This document shows positions 8,504 to 16,347 of a stretch of DNA of 64,000 nt, piece by piece. Position numbers and translations under genes: made by a program. The notes under the pieces were generated by a model. It saw nothing but the letters and a program-made list of their open reading frames with translations. It was not told the origin of the DNA and made no database searches. The stretch comes from Streptomyces uncialis (lineage in GTDB: Bacteria; Actinomycetota; Actinomycetes; Streptomycetales; Streptomycetaceae), in assembly GCF_001905345.1 (NCBI RefSeq), contig NZ_LFBV01000011.1:221836-285835 (forward strand). The letters are read 5' to 3'. Position 1 is the first letter of the stretch. Every line of letters starts with the position of its first letter.

Positions 8504-9394
8504 ATGCAACCGACGTTCGTACTGGTTCACGGAGCTTTCGCGAACTCCTTCTCCTTCGCACCGCTCCAAGCCGAACTCGGCCTCCTCGGGCACCGTTCCG
8601 TCGCCGTCGACCTGCCGGGGCACGGGTTCGCCGCGACGTACCCGCGCGCCTATCAGGCGCCGCAGGACCTCGAAGAGCTCGCCACCGCGCCCGGGGCCGT
8701 CAAGGGCGTCACGCTCGCCGACAACGCCGCGCATCTCATCGGGACGCTGGAGCGCGCCAGACGGAACGGGCCCGTCATCCTGGTCGCCCACAGCCGTGGC
8801 GGCATGACCGCCACCGTCGCGGCCAACCAGCGGCCCGACCTGATCGACCGCATCGTCTACGTCTCCGCCTGGTGCCCTGTCGACCTCGACGTCAGCGCCT
8901 ACTACGCCGAGCCCGAGATGGCCACGGTCGACACCACAGGAGTGGCATCGGCGATGGTCGGGAACCCTGCCGAACTCGGTCTGCTGCGCTCCAACTTCCG
9001 CACCGCCGACCCCGGCGCCCTCGCGGCCCTCAAAGCGGCCTTCCTCGCCGACGGGACAGACGGCGAGTTCATGGTCTTCCTCAACACCTTCCAGCCCGAC
9101 GAGAACCTCGACGTCGGCTCACCCGACGACCGGGCACAGGCCGACACCTGGGGGCGGATCCCCAAGACGTACATCCGGCTGACCGAGGACACCAGCATGC
9201 CGCTCGCCATGCAGGACCGGATCATCCGCGAGGGCAACAAACTGACACCGAAGACCCCCTACGACGTCCGCACACTCACCAGCAGCCACCTGAAGTGGCT
9301 GGTCGACCCGGCACCGGCGGCCCGGGTCCTGGGGGAGATCGCCGCGCTCCTGCCTGCCGCATCCGGGCGCTACGTTGTCGCCCCAGGCTCCTGA
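8504..9394 (+). CDS. Alpha/beta hydrolase
   Basis: This 296-residue protein has the alpha/beta-hydrolase order: strand plus oxyanion motif FVLVHGAFAN at the N-terminus, nucleophile elbow VAHSRGG near residue 90 (Ala replaces the first Gly of GxSxG), and a C-terminal His in SSHLKWLVDP. It resembles the EstC/salicylate-esterase-like hydrolases that have short N-terminal HG motifs and no signal peptide. The ATG at 8504 is chosen because the protein then begins directly with the first beta strand; upstream in-frame starts would add a Gly/Arg-rich, non-conserved leader. The ribosome site is weak. The substrate is unknown. It may be a thioesterase or ester hydrolase for the nearby cluster, but nothing in the sequence demands it. 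Confidence 0.85.
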   Translation: MQPTFVLVHGAFANSFSFAPLQAELGLLGHRSVAVDLPGHGFAATYPRAYQAPQDLEELATAPGAVKGVTLADNAAHLIGTLERARRNGPVILVAHSRGGMTATVAANQRPDLIDRIVYVSAWCPVDLDVSAYYAEPEMATVDTTGVASAMVGNPAELGLLRSNFRTADPGALAALKAAFLADGTDGEFMVFLNTFQPDENLDVGSPDDRAQADTWGRIPKTYIRLTEDTSMPLAMQDRIIREGNKLTPKTPYDVRTLTSSHLKWLVDPAPAARVLGEIAALLPAASGRYVVAPGS

Positions 9395-9527
9395 GCGGTC
9401 CGCCTCCGGCGATTCCGGCCGGCTCGCCCTGGCACGCCGAGTCGTTTGACGGCCCGGCTCGTTTGCTCGGGTGGCGTGACCGGACGGTCCGCCGAACCCA
9501 TGTGTCCCGACAGCATCAGGTTGCGTG

Positions 9528-10394
9528 ATGGATCAGTTTCCTTCCGGATACGACGAGGCTCTCGCGGTGGTCGAGGCCCGCTGCGGGAGCGCCTTCCGGT
9601 TGCGGGAGGTGACGTCCCGCCGGGGAGCCGTGGTGTGGGAGGCCGCGGGTGCCGACGGGAGGTTCGCCGTGAAGATCGGCACCGGCGACGGCGCGGGGGC
9701 CGTGTCGCGGGAGACCGAGGTACTCCGGGCGTTGGGGTGGACCGGGCATCTGCTCGCCGCGGGTCGGGGACCGGACAGCGCGTGGCTGGTGGCGCGGTGG
9801 TTCGAAGGGCCCTCCACATGGGATGCCTTCGCCTCGTTCCGGGAGAACAGCAGCGGGCGGAGGGCGGGCCTCGACGCGGCGGTGCAACTGTGCCGGACGG
9901 TCGACGGCCTGCACGGCCTGGGCTGGGTCCATGCTGATCTCCAGCCGGACCACGGGATCCACACCGGTGGTGGTGTCCGTCTGATCGACCTGGCGTGGAG
10001 CTGGCGGGAGGGGATGCGGCCGCCACCGGTGACGGGGGTGGGCATCGACCATCTCGTGCCGCCGGAGGTGGCCCTGCGCGGCGCCGGTGATCTGCCGCTG
10101 GACGCGGGCAGGGCGGCCGACGTCTACACCCTGGCCGCCACCCTGTGGACCTGTGTCACCGGAACCTGGCCCCTGGACTACCCGGCCGCCGGCGTCTCAC
10201 CGGAGCACCTGACCTCGGACCAGCTCCGCGCGCAGATCGCCACCGGCCGTATCCCCCTGCGAGCTGCGGCACCGTGGCCAGAGGTCCAGGGAGTCCTGCG
10301 AGAGGTCCTGCTGAGCGCTCCGGGTGACAGGCCCTCGGCGCGGGAACTCGCCACGAACGTGGAACGCTCGGCGTCCGGGCCGGCCGGACGCTAG
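9528..10394 (+). CDS. Protein-kinase-like protein
   Basis: The 288-residue protein has the eukaryotic-type kinase motifs in order: Lys in RFAVKIG, a helix-C Glu in SRETEVLRAL, a catalytic loop WVHADLQPDH, a metal-binding Asp in RLIDLAWS (in place of DFG), and LVPPEVAL in place of APE. The catalytic Asp is present but the usual Asn five residues later is His, and the glycine-rich loop is poorly formed, so activity towards protein is uncertain; small-molecule phosphorylation is an alternative. There is no transmembrane segment or PASTA domain, so it is cytoplasmic. It starts at the ATG at 9528; an in-frame GTG lies directly before it. No partner gene is evident nearby. Confidence 0.75.
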   Translation: MDQFPSGYDEALAVVEARCGSAFRLREVTSRRGAVVWEAAGADGRFAVKIGTGDGAGAVSRETEVLRALGWTGHLLAAGRGPDSAWLVARWFEGPSTWDAFASFRENSSGRRAGLDAAVQLCRTVDGLHGLGWVHADLQPDHGIHTGGGVRLIDLAWSWREGMRPPPVTGVGIDHLVPPEVALRGAGDLPLDAGRAADVYTLAATLWTCVTGTWPLDYPAAGVSPEHLTSDQLRAQIATGRIPLRAAAPWPEVQGVLREVLLSAPGDRPSARELATNVERSASGPAGR

Positions 10395-10544
10395 GACCGC
10401 GTCCGCCGGTGCAGCTGGGTGAACAGCGGACCCACCGTGCGCCCGGCCCCGGATACGGGCCCCGAACCGCCGTTCGTACGCCGCGAACCGGCGCGGGTCG
10501 TCGTGGAGGAAGAGAACGTCGTGCGGGCTAGGGCCTCGGCGATC

Positions 10545-10664
10545 TCCGATGAGCAGGGTGTGGCTGCCGGGTGGGGGCGGTTGCTCGAGGGGGAGGGCGA
10601 GGTCGGCGGTGAGGTCCCCGCCTCCGAGGTGGCCGGTGTGTGAGCCGTAGCGGCGGATCTTGTC
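10545..10664 (-). pseudogene. Fragment of a KASIII-like gene (C-terminal part)
   Basis: The minus strand reads DKIRRYGSHTGHLGGGDLTA and continues through a PPPPGSHTLLI segment, almost the same as the intact KASIII-like gene at about 7390-7510. DNA identity over roughly 120 bases is high, by eye about 85%. Similarity stops abruptly on both sides, the active-site half is missing and the true C-terminus is replaced by unrelated sequence. This is a leftover of a second copy, or of a recombination event, in inverted orientation about 3 kb from the intact gene. Confidence 0.75.
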
Positions 10665-10862
10665 CAGGTGCGAGCACCCAGCAGCAACCTCACGGAATGG
10701 GTCGGTGGGGCGGGTTTCGGCGGGAACGTTGGACGGGCGGCCGAGTCGTTGAGCATCGCGGCTCGTTGTCCCTGATGGCGGTGGCCGTACCGGTCCGCCT
10801 GCCCGGCTCCAGGCAGCGTCTGGTCGTGTGGAGCCGTCCGGGAATCGCAGAAGGAGAGCAGC

Positions 10863-11066
10863 GTGGCTACAGGAACGGTGAAGTGGTTCAACGCGGAGAA
10901 GGGTTACGGTGCCATCACTCCGGACGACGGCGGCGCGGAGGTGTTCGTCCACCACACGTCGATCAATGCCTCCGGCTTCCGGAACCTGGACGAGGGCCAG
11001 GCGGTCGAGTACGACGTCACCGACGGGCCCAAGGGCCCCCAGGCCGAGAACGTGACAAGCGCCTGA
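10863..11066 (+). CDS. CspA-family cold-shock protein
   Basis: This is a 67-residue cold-shock domain protein, full length for the family. It has RNP1 (KGYGAI, the position of the usual KGFGFI) and RNP2 (VFVHHTSI), and begins MATGTVKWFNAEKGYG, a classic CSD start. GTG start at 10863 follows AAGGAG by six bases. It binds single-stranded nucleic acid as an RNA chaperone in the cytoplasm. The second aromatic of RNP1 is Ala (GAI rather than GFI), a variation seen in streptomycete Csps. It is a stand-alone gene. Confidence 0.97.
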   Translation: MATGTVKWFNAEKGYGAITPDDGGAEVFVHHTSINASGFRNLDEGQAVEYDVTDGPKGPQAENVTSA

Positions 11067-11130
11067 CCACCGCCTGCCCCCTCCGGCAGGCGCGGAGTGG
11101 AGCGCGGCCCGTACCGGGAACCATCTGACG

Positions 11131-11205
11131 CGGTGTCCGGCCTGGGGCGGTGTCCGGCCTGGGGCGGTGTCCGGCCTGGGGCGGTGTCCGGCCTGGGGCG
11201 GTGTC
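11131..11205. repeat. 17-bp tandem repeat, 4.4 copies
   Basis: Four perfect head-to-tail copies of CGGTGTCCGGCCTGGGG (11131-11147, 11148-11164, 11165-11181, 11182-11198) are followed by a partial copy CGGTGTC. Absence of any difference between copies points to recent slippage. The unit contains GGCC and CCGG self-complementary cores. Confidence 0.97.
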
Positions 11206-11368
11206 GTTTGTTCCCGGTCGGAGTGGTGGTGAACCGGCAGGCGGTGGATTCCGCGCCGGGCAGGTGCGGTGCCCGCGGCCGGTGAGTGGTGCCGGTCTCG
11301 CACTGGGGGCTGAGGTCGGGTTCTCCGCCCGGGAGCCGGAGGCCGTTGCCGTCCTCCGGTTCGTGTCG

Positions 11369-11401
11369 CGGGTGTCCCGCCGATCATCGGCGGGACACCC
11401 G
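11369..11401. terminator. Strong bidirectional hairpin
   Basis: CGGGTGTCCCGCCGAT is followed after one base by its exact reverse complement, giving a stem of about 14 usable pairs. It lies just past the hemopexin-like gene (minus strand) and downstream of the cold-shock gene, and probably terminates both. There is no T-run, as is usual in Streptomyces. Confidence 0.75.
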
Positions 11402-11425
11402 GGTAGGTGCGGTGTTCGGCAGGGG

Positions 11426-11974
11426 TCAGGAGAACAGGCCCGGCCACACGTCCGTGATGTCCGCGATGTTCCCGATGCGCTCGCCGCTGTCCCAGTCGCA
11501 CTCGACGTAGCTTCCATTGCTGATGAAGCGGGCATTGCTGTCCGGGCCCAGGAACGCCACTTCGAGCCGCAGCACCATTTCCGGGGGCAGGCCCGGCCAG
11601 ACCTCTTTGATCTCGCGGGTGTAGCCGATGCGCTCGCCGCTGTCCCAGTCGCACTCGACGTACTGGTTGCCTCCGAAGAAACGGACGTTGCCGTTCGAGC
11701 CCAGGAGTGCCGTGTCGAGCTTGTCCATGCGCTTCGCCGTTCCTGTGGTGTATGCGGCTGTCCACGTCCGGGCGTTGTGGGTCCAACGTGCCTTGTAGAA
11801 CTGCTTCCACCCGACCTCGCGGGTGCCGTCGGGCCGGTGGAGCTCGATGTGGTCGGACGACCAGCCCGCGTCCGGGAGGTCGTGCCGCCGGGGCCCGTGC
11901 TCTGTCCGGCGTTCGGGCCCGGGGCGGTGATGCCCGCGGTCCAGTCGGCTGCCAGTGGCGTACGAGCTGTCCAT
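11426..11974 (-). CDS. Hemopexin-like two-repeat protein
   Basis: The 182-residue protein ends in two clear tandem repeats of about 46 residues. Each carries the core YVECDWDSGERIG preceded by F(I/F)xxxx and followed by a (E/D)xWPGL motif (about residues 93-136 and 137-182). This pattern resembles hemopexin-like repeats, one blade per unit. A less conserved part from about residue 38 (SSDHIELHRPDGTREVGW) may be another degenerate blade. The first 35 residues are Arg/His/Pro-rich, so the real start may lie downstream of the ATG at 11974. No signal peptide is seen. The function is unknown; hemopexin-like repeats usually bind ligands or proteins. Confidence 0.65.
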   Translation of the reverse strand: MDSSYATGSRLDRGHHRPGPERRTEHGPRRHDLPDAGWSSDHIELHRPDGTREVGWKQFYKARWTHNARTWTAAYTTGTAKRMDKLDTALLGSNGNVRFFGGNQYVECDWDSGERIGYTREIKEVWPGLPPEMVLRLEVAFLGPDSNARFISNGSYVECDWDSGERIGNIADITDVWPGLFS

Positions 11975-12104
11975 GCCGCAGGGGCGGCTGTCCTGCCTGC
12001 GGGTGGTTTATCCACGGGATGTGACCAGCCTGGGCGTATTCGCCGGATTCCTTGATCACGCTGGTGCATAGGGTCCCCGGGTTGATCGACTGAGAAGGAG
12101 CCCC

Positions 12105-13184
12105 ATGCTCAACCGCAAGCTCGTCCTGGCCGCCGCCGTTGTCCCGTTCGCCACCTCACTGGCACTGGGACCGGGCGCCCAGGCCGCCGCCCCGCAACAT
12201 GGCACCGCCACCTTCACCACGCCGGGAAGCGCTCAGCAGTGGACGGTGCCCAACGGCGTCTCCACCCTGACCGTCGACCTGTGGGGTGCCGGTGGAGGCG
12301 GCTCCGGAGGCACCGGCGGTGCCGGTGGAGGCGGGGGCGGGGGTGCCGGCGGGCAGGATGCCACCGGTCTGGGCCACGGCGGCACCGGCGGCGGTGGCGG
12401 CAGCGGCGCCAGTGGCGGCGGAGGTGGTGCGGGCGTCCACATCACCTGCACCATCCCGGTCCACCCCGGCATGCCGCTGCGCATCACCGTCGGCAAGGGC
12501 GGCTCCGGCACCGCGGGCAAGCCCGGCACCGCCGGTGGTACGGGCGGTGAGTACGGCCTGCTCGCCGGAACCGGCGGCAACAGCGGCACCGACGCCAAGT
12601 CCAGCACCGCTGACGGCGGCTCCGGCGGGGCCACCACCGTCGATGCCGCCGGAGGCCCCGTCATGTCGCCGGGAGCCGGCCCGGTCCTCTCCCCCAGGTC
12701 GACCGCATCAGGCGGGTCCGGGGGCAAGGGCGCGGTGGGCGCAGCGGGCGGGGGCGAGTGGGGCGGCGGCGGTAAAGCTCTGGGGATCGGCGGGGGCAAC
12801 GGATCCGGTGGAAGCTCGGGCGGCTCCGGTGGCGGGGCCGGCTACGCCGGGCTGGACCTGTCCTGCACGGGCACTCCTCCCGCTCCCGGGAAGGCGCACG
12901 TCGTCCACGGCAAGAGCGGCAGCGCGGGTTCCGCGGGCAGGACCGGCGACGCCGAGGCGGGCATCGGTGAGCTGGGCGGCACGGGCGGAGCAGGCGGTAC
13001 AGGCGGCCGGACCCCCAACGACCACGGCTACGGCCGCGGTGGCGACGGCGGCAGCAGCGGAGCCGGCGGCGACGGCGGCCGGGGAGCCGACGTCTCCGGC
13101 GCTGAAGGCGCGGACGGCGACAACGGCGGGAACGGGGCCGCCGGGAAGAACGGCAGCAACGGAGCCGTCGTCATCACCTACTGA
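12105..13184 (+). CDS. Secreted glycine-rich protein
   Basis: This 359-residue protein has a Sec signal peptide (MLNRKLVLAAAVVPF, cleavage near AQAAA) and a short ordered N-terminal beta segment (TFTTPGSAQQWTVPNGVSTLTVDLWGAG). Long Gly/Ala/Ser-rich tracts follow and it ends in VVITY. Glycine exceeds one third of the mature chain, and four Cys (in HITCTIP- and LSCTGT-type contexts) may form disulfides. The start at 12105 follows GAAGGAG. The beginning and end match glycine-rich surface proteins whose edge strands (WTVPxGVxxLxVxxWGAGGGG ... VVIxY) frame a Gly-rich insert. It is probably a structural extracellular protein; no enzymatic motif is seen. Confidence 0.85.
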   Translation: MLNRKLVLAAAVVPFATSLALGPGAQAAAPQHGTATFTTPGSAQQWTVPNGVSTLTVDLWGAGGGGSGGTGGAGGGGGGGAGGQDATGLGHGGTGGGGGSGASGGGGGAGVHITCTIPVHPGMPLRITVGKGGSGTAGKPGTAGGTGGEYGLLAGTGGNSGTDAKSSTADGGSGGATTVDAAGGPVMSPGAGPVLSPRSTASGGSGGKGAVGAAGGGEWGGGGKALGIGGGNGSGGSSGGSGGGAGYAGLDLSCTGTPPAPGKAHVVHGKSGSAGSAGRTGDAEAGIGELGGTGGAGGTGGRTPNDHGYGRGGDGGSSGAGGDGGRGADVSGAEGADGDNGGNGAAGKNGSNGAVVITY

Positions 13185-13243
13185 CAAAACCCGGGAGACC
13201 GTGTGCCCCGGTCACACCACCAGGCCGCACACACGACACCTGA

Positions 13244-13284
13244 CACCGGGCCCCGGAGTGCGTGATGCCCTCCGGGGCCCGGTG
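13244..13284. terminator. Terminator hairpin between convergent genes
   Basis: A perfect 15-bp stem, CACCGGGCCCCGGAG with its complement at 13270-13284 and an 11-base loop, lies between the Gly-rich gene and the minus-strand small gene and could end both transcripts. Confidence 0.8.
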
Positions 13285-13330
13285 GCGTGTCCGGTCCGGA
13301 CTGTCCGGACCGAGGGGGGTGCGGGTGGTG

Positions 13331-13594
13331 TCAGCCAGCGGTCCACTGGTGAGTACCGGCGTCGCGCCACTCCACCCAGGCCGGATCGTCCAGGATCAGC
13401 TCCGGGCCGGTGACGCCCGCGGCTTCCAGGAAGACCACGAGATCGCGGTCGGAGAACGCGAGGTCCAGGGTCTCGTCCCGGCCGTTCCGGTGCGCATTCA
13501 CCCGCCGACCGCCCGACGGCGACGGCCGGTGCACGACGATCGGTGCGCTCTCCAGGCCTTTCAGCGTGCGCACTCCCTGCCCCGGGCACAGCAC
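13331..13594 (-). CDS. Small conserved streptomycete-type hypothetical protein
   Basis: This 87-residue protein has a core PIVVHRPSPSGGRRV near the start, a FSDRDLVVFLEAAGV middle and a DDPAWVEW ... HQW ending. I recognise this as a recurring small-protein family in Streptomyces genomes without known function. The family usually begins close to the PIVVH segment, so the true start may be a GTG near 13573 rather than the ATG at 13594. It converges on the Gly-rich gene across a terminator. Confidence 0.6.
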   Translation of the reverse strand: MLCPGQGVRTLKGLESAPIVVHRPSPSGGRRVNAHRNGRDETLDLAFSDRDLVVFLEAAGVTGPELILDDPAWVEWRDAGTHQWTAG

Positions 13595-14180
13595 GCGGCA
13601 GCGTCGGGCTGGCGGGGTCAGGGCCCTGTGCCGATGCCCCGGTACCCCGGCCCGGGGCCGCGCCGTTTCGGGCGCGGCAGGTGCCGGGGCGCCCCCGCCG
13701 GATCGTCCCGCTGCTCGGCCCGGACGCGCCGCCAGCGGAGCGGCTTGAGAACTGCATGCTGTACCCCGGCTGCTACCAGCCCCTCTACGGGAGCGCTGCC
13801 TCGCACATGCTCATCGTGGAGCGGGTGGAGACCCACCCGTTCGGTCTGCGCAGCCAGTAGGTAGGCAAGTGGACGGCATCCTGCTGGAGCGACTCGGGTT
13901 CGCGTGGGACCGTCCATCCGCCTCAGCCGGTGAGCAGTCGGGATCGAACCGGGGCCGGACAGGTTGTCTGTTCGGCCCCCGTGCCGAGACAGGTTTCGTT
14001 GTTCGGCAGGCCGCCGGTCCGGTGGAGGGATCTTGCTGATGGTCGAGCCCAGCGGCAAGGCTCCCTCAAGCCCGGTGAGCATGCCCAGTAGTTGGTGCGC
14101 AGCTCTGCCCGCTCCCCCGCGTCCCCGCCCGGAGGCCGGGGCGCAGCCAGGCTCGCCGGGATCTTCTCGGCCTCACATGA
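13595..14180. other. Debris region with one coding-like fragment
   Basis: No intact gene is seen in these 586 bases. A plus-strand frame ending at 13860 reads like the tail of a real protein (RRIVPLLGPDAPPAERLENC, then a Cys/Tyr-rich stretch to HPFGLRSQ), but it has no start or domain. The rest, up to the IS3 remnant, shows no recognisable coding, tRNA or repeat structure. Confidence 0.35.
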
Positions 14181-14875
14181 TCAAAAAGGACAAGGCCCGA
14201 CTACGCCGAAGCCCTGCCACAGGGCCATGTCCGGCGCGTCCAGGACGAGCTGGGTCTCCTTCGACGTGGCGGCGGACCGGTCGACGATGCGGCGGGAGAA
14301 GATGTCGACGCCGAAGGCGACGTAGACCACTGCCGGCCACGTGCTGATGTGGGTGAGGTCCGCGACCCAGCAGCGGTTGGGGGCCGGCGCGACGAAGTCG
14401 CGGTCCAGGAGGTCCGGTGCCCGCTCCACGGAGCTGTCCGGGATCGTGGTGATGATCTTTTTCCGCGGACGGCCCCGGTGACGCCCAGCTCGCGCATCAG
14501 GCGTTCGACGGTGCACCGGGCCACGACGTGGCCCTGTCGGTGCCGCTCGCGCCAGACCTTCCTGGCCTCGTAGACAAGGTAGTTGGAATCGAGGATCTGC
14601 CGGATGAGCGGCTTCAGCTGGGCGATCTCCTTCTTCAGCGCCTTGACCTGCGCGGACTCCTCCGTGGTCGTCCCCGGCCGCTGCCCGGAGTCGACCTCGT
14701 CCCGCTTCACCCGGTTCCGCGGGGGCTCTGCCGAACCGATGCCCGGCTTCTGGGCGACCGCCCGCAGCGCGGCCGACTCGTTCGGACAGCCACCACGGAC
14801 CTCGGCGAACATGCGCACCGCGCGACGGCGCAGCTCAAGCGGGTAACGGGAAGGGCGTGCCATGGCTCGATCCAT
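14181..14875 (-). mobile_element. Degenerate IS3-family transposase (OrfA/OrfB remnant)
   Basis: OrfA begins MARPSRYPLELRRRAVRMFA at about 14860 and runs to KALKKEIAQLK. It is then fused directly to the middle of OrfB (PLIRQILDSNYLVYEARKVW), so the end of OrfA and about the first 60 residues of OrfB are deleted. Near 14458-14462 a run of five Ts (As on the coding strand) has apparently lost one base: the OrfB frame shifts from RGK to KKIITTIPD. The shifted frame continues through WVADLTHIS (first catalytic Asp) and stops matching after DMALWQ, so the second Asp and the Glu of the DDE triad are gone. No terminal inverted repeats could be identified. The element is dead. Confidence 0.88.
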
Positions 14876-14921
14876 TCACGGAATCGGGTCTCCACCGAAC
14901 CCGGAACGGTGCACTCGCAGT

Positions 14922-15638
14922 TCAGGAGGACGGTGCGTCCAGGTTCGGCTTCCGCCTCACCTCAGTCACGGACACGCTCTCGTCTGCGGGGGCGCCGAAG
15001 GGTTCCGCGATCACGCCTGTTCCGGTGCCGATGACTTCCACTGCCAGGCCGGAGCCCATGAACCGAAGGTCCACTCGGGCGCGCGGGTCGCCGCCGAGGT
15101 CGGGCATCTTGTGGATGCGGTCGGTACGGTATCCGGCGGCGATAATGGTCTGCTGAAGTGCGCTGTAGGTGGTATGCGGCTTTCCGGCTGCTTTGGTGGT
15201 CAGGCGCTCGGCGTGCTTGGCGGCGGCGCACTTTTCGATTTCGCCGAGTTCGACTTCCTGTGGCGGGCCGGACCGCATGGGCTTGTCGGGCATCTCACCT
15301 GACTCATCGACGGGGATGGGTATGTCGCCGTTCGCGTCAGGTGTCCCGGCGGGCTTGTCGGTGCGGGGGGCTGCACCGCTGGGGATGCCGCCGGGCAGTG
15401 TCCCGGGATCCGGTGCGGCGCCGCTGCCGCTGGGGGCGTCGGGGGAGCATTGGCGTGCGAACTTGTTGAGGAGGTCGAGGAACTGCTTCTCGGTGGGCTG
15501 CCGGGCGGGTGAGGCGGAGACCTGGGAGCCGACCGGGGTGGTGGAGGTGGATGAGGCTGTCTGGGTGCCGCAGGCGGTCAGGGCGAGGGAGCCCGCAGCC
15601 GCTATGACGACGGATCCAGTGAAGCGAATTGATGGCAT
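14922..15638 (-). CDS. Putative lipoprotein
   Basis: This 238-residue protein has a type II signal peptide and lipobox LTAC (Cys at about residue 23), so it is anchored outside the membrane. A Thr/Ser/Pro-rich linker to about residue 50 is followed by a Pro/Gly-rich acidic region. A C-terminal half of about 100 residues begins KCAAAKHAERL and includes YSALQQTIIAAGYRTDRIHKM, then beta-like strands to the end. Cysteines at QCSPD and EKCAA could pair. No known domain is recognised. It sits between two transposase remnants and upstream of the YD-repeat/phospholipase gene on the opposite strand. An immunity role for that exoprotein is conceivable but unsupported. Confidence 0.75.
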   Translation of the reverse strand: MPSIRFTGSVVIAAAGSLALTACGTQTASSTSTTPVGSQVSASPARQPTEKQFLDLLNKFARQCSPDAPSGSGAAPDPGTLPGGIPSGAAPRTDKPAGTPDANGDIPIPVDESGEMPDKPMRSGPPQEVELGEIEKCAAAKHAERLTTKAAGKPHTTYSALQQTIIAAGYRTDRIHKMPDLGGDPRARVDLRFMGSGLAVEVIGTGTGVIAEPFGAPADESVSVTEVRRKPNLDAPSS

Positions 15639-15670
15639 AGATGAATCTTTGCCGCACGCTCACAGGGGCG

Positions 15671-15690
15671 CATGAGTATGCGTACTCATG
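15671..15690. promoter_or_regulatory. Inverted repeat upstream of lipoprotein gene
   Basis: CATGAGTA TGCG TACTCATG forms 8-bp perfect arms 33 bases upstream of the lipoprotein start. Its position suits an operator for that gene, but no cognate regulator is adjacent. Confidence 0.4.
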
Positions 15691-15839
15691 GCTTGATTAC
15701 GCCAAAGCAGTCGTAGAGATCTGTGGATCAATTGACCTCGGTCTCGTTGCGATGGCTCGATTTCGACGAGTTCGGTTTCGAATCCGTCATCGTTCTCCAG
15801 GAAAGGCCCCGGCGCAGTTCCGCGCTGCCCGGTTTCATG

Positions 15840-16022
15840 ATGTTGATCAGATGTCGTGAACGGCGCAAGCGTCCCGTGGTGGAGTAGGTCGCGGCGGGCG
15901 TGGGCGATGCCGGCTCGTCCGGCGAGGCGGATCGTACTGATGGCCAGGTTGCGGAAGCCGGCCGTCGCCCGCAGAGCCGTACTGGTCCCGACCTGCGAGT
16001 CGTCCTCGTGGAAGGTGACGTC
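15840..16022 (-). pseudogene. ISAs1-family transposase C-terminal remnant
   Basis: Read from 16022 downward, the minus strand gives DVTFHEDDSQVGTSTALRAT and then a FRNLAISTIRLAGRAGIAHA segment. This is the characteristic C-terminal block of ISAs1-type transposases (DVTFxEDxSQVRTGxxPRxMATLRNLAIxxLRLAG). The upstream catalytic part is absent and the C-terminal end is altered, so this is only a fossil. It adds to the evidence that 10-22 kb has taken in and lost mobile DNA. Confidence 0.75.
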
Positions 16023-16347
16023 CGGGTCGGATCAGGCGGGCTTGGTGCTGATCATGACGGGGTGGTTCTCCTGTCGGTGCCCTCTCAGGCTCACCCGCCG
16101 AAGCGGGAAGTCTCACCCAAGGCTGACAGGGAGGGAATCGATGACCGTCCCAGGACCATTCGGCAAGGTATCCCTTTCGCGGGTCACCCGTCGCCGATCC
16201 ACAGTTTTCGAGTATTGCTCCGGGTCTCAAAAACGCTCATAAATGGAGGAGTGGGCTCCAGTTATACGGTCTTGCAGGCACATGTTCGGATCGCATAAGT
16301 TCCCGGATTGTTGATCAGAGCTCGTCAACTTGACCGAAGGGAACACA
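16023..16347. other. Upstream region of the phospholipase-like gene
   Basis: These 325 bases between the ISAs1 remnant and the exoprotein gene hold no gene I can support. The stretch 16205-16320 is more AT-rich than the average of the window and probably carries the promoter. Confidence 0.35.

Larger units (their letters stand above)
11067..11425. other. Intergenic region holding a tandem repeat and a terminator
   Basis: The 359 bases between the cold-shock gene and the hemopexin-like gene contain a 17-bp tandem repeat and a strong hairpin, both listed separately. No gene is supported here. Confidence 0.6.

Noticed and set aside
11131..11205. CRISPR array
   Set aside because: Units are head to tail without spacers, and no cas genes are present.
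14458..14462. Programmed frameshift in the IS3 transposase
   Set aside because: The shift lies within OrfB, not at the OrfA/OrfB junction, and large deletions elsewhere show the element is dead; a lost base in the homopolymer is simpler.
15847..16230. Minus-strand frame of 127 codons as a gene
   Set aside because: A different minus-strand frame in the same place gives the ISAs1 C-terminal signature, so the longer frame is a shadow.
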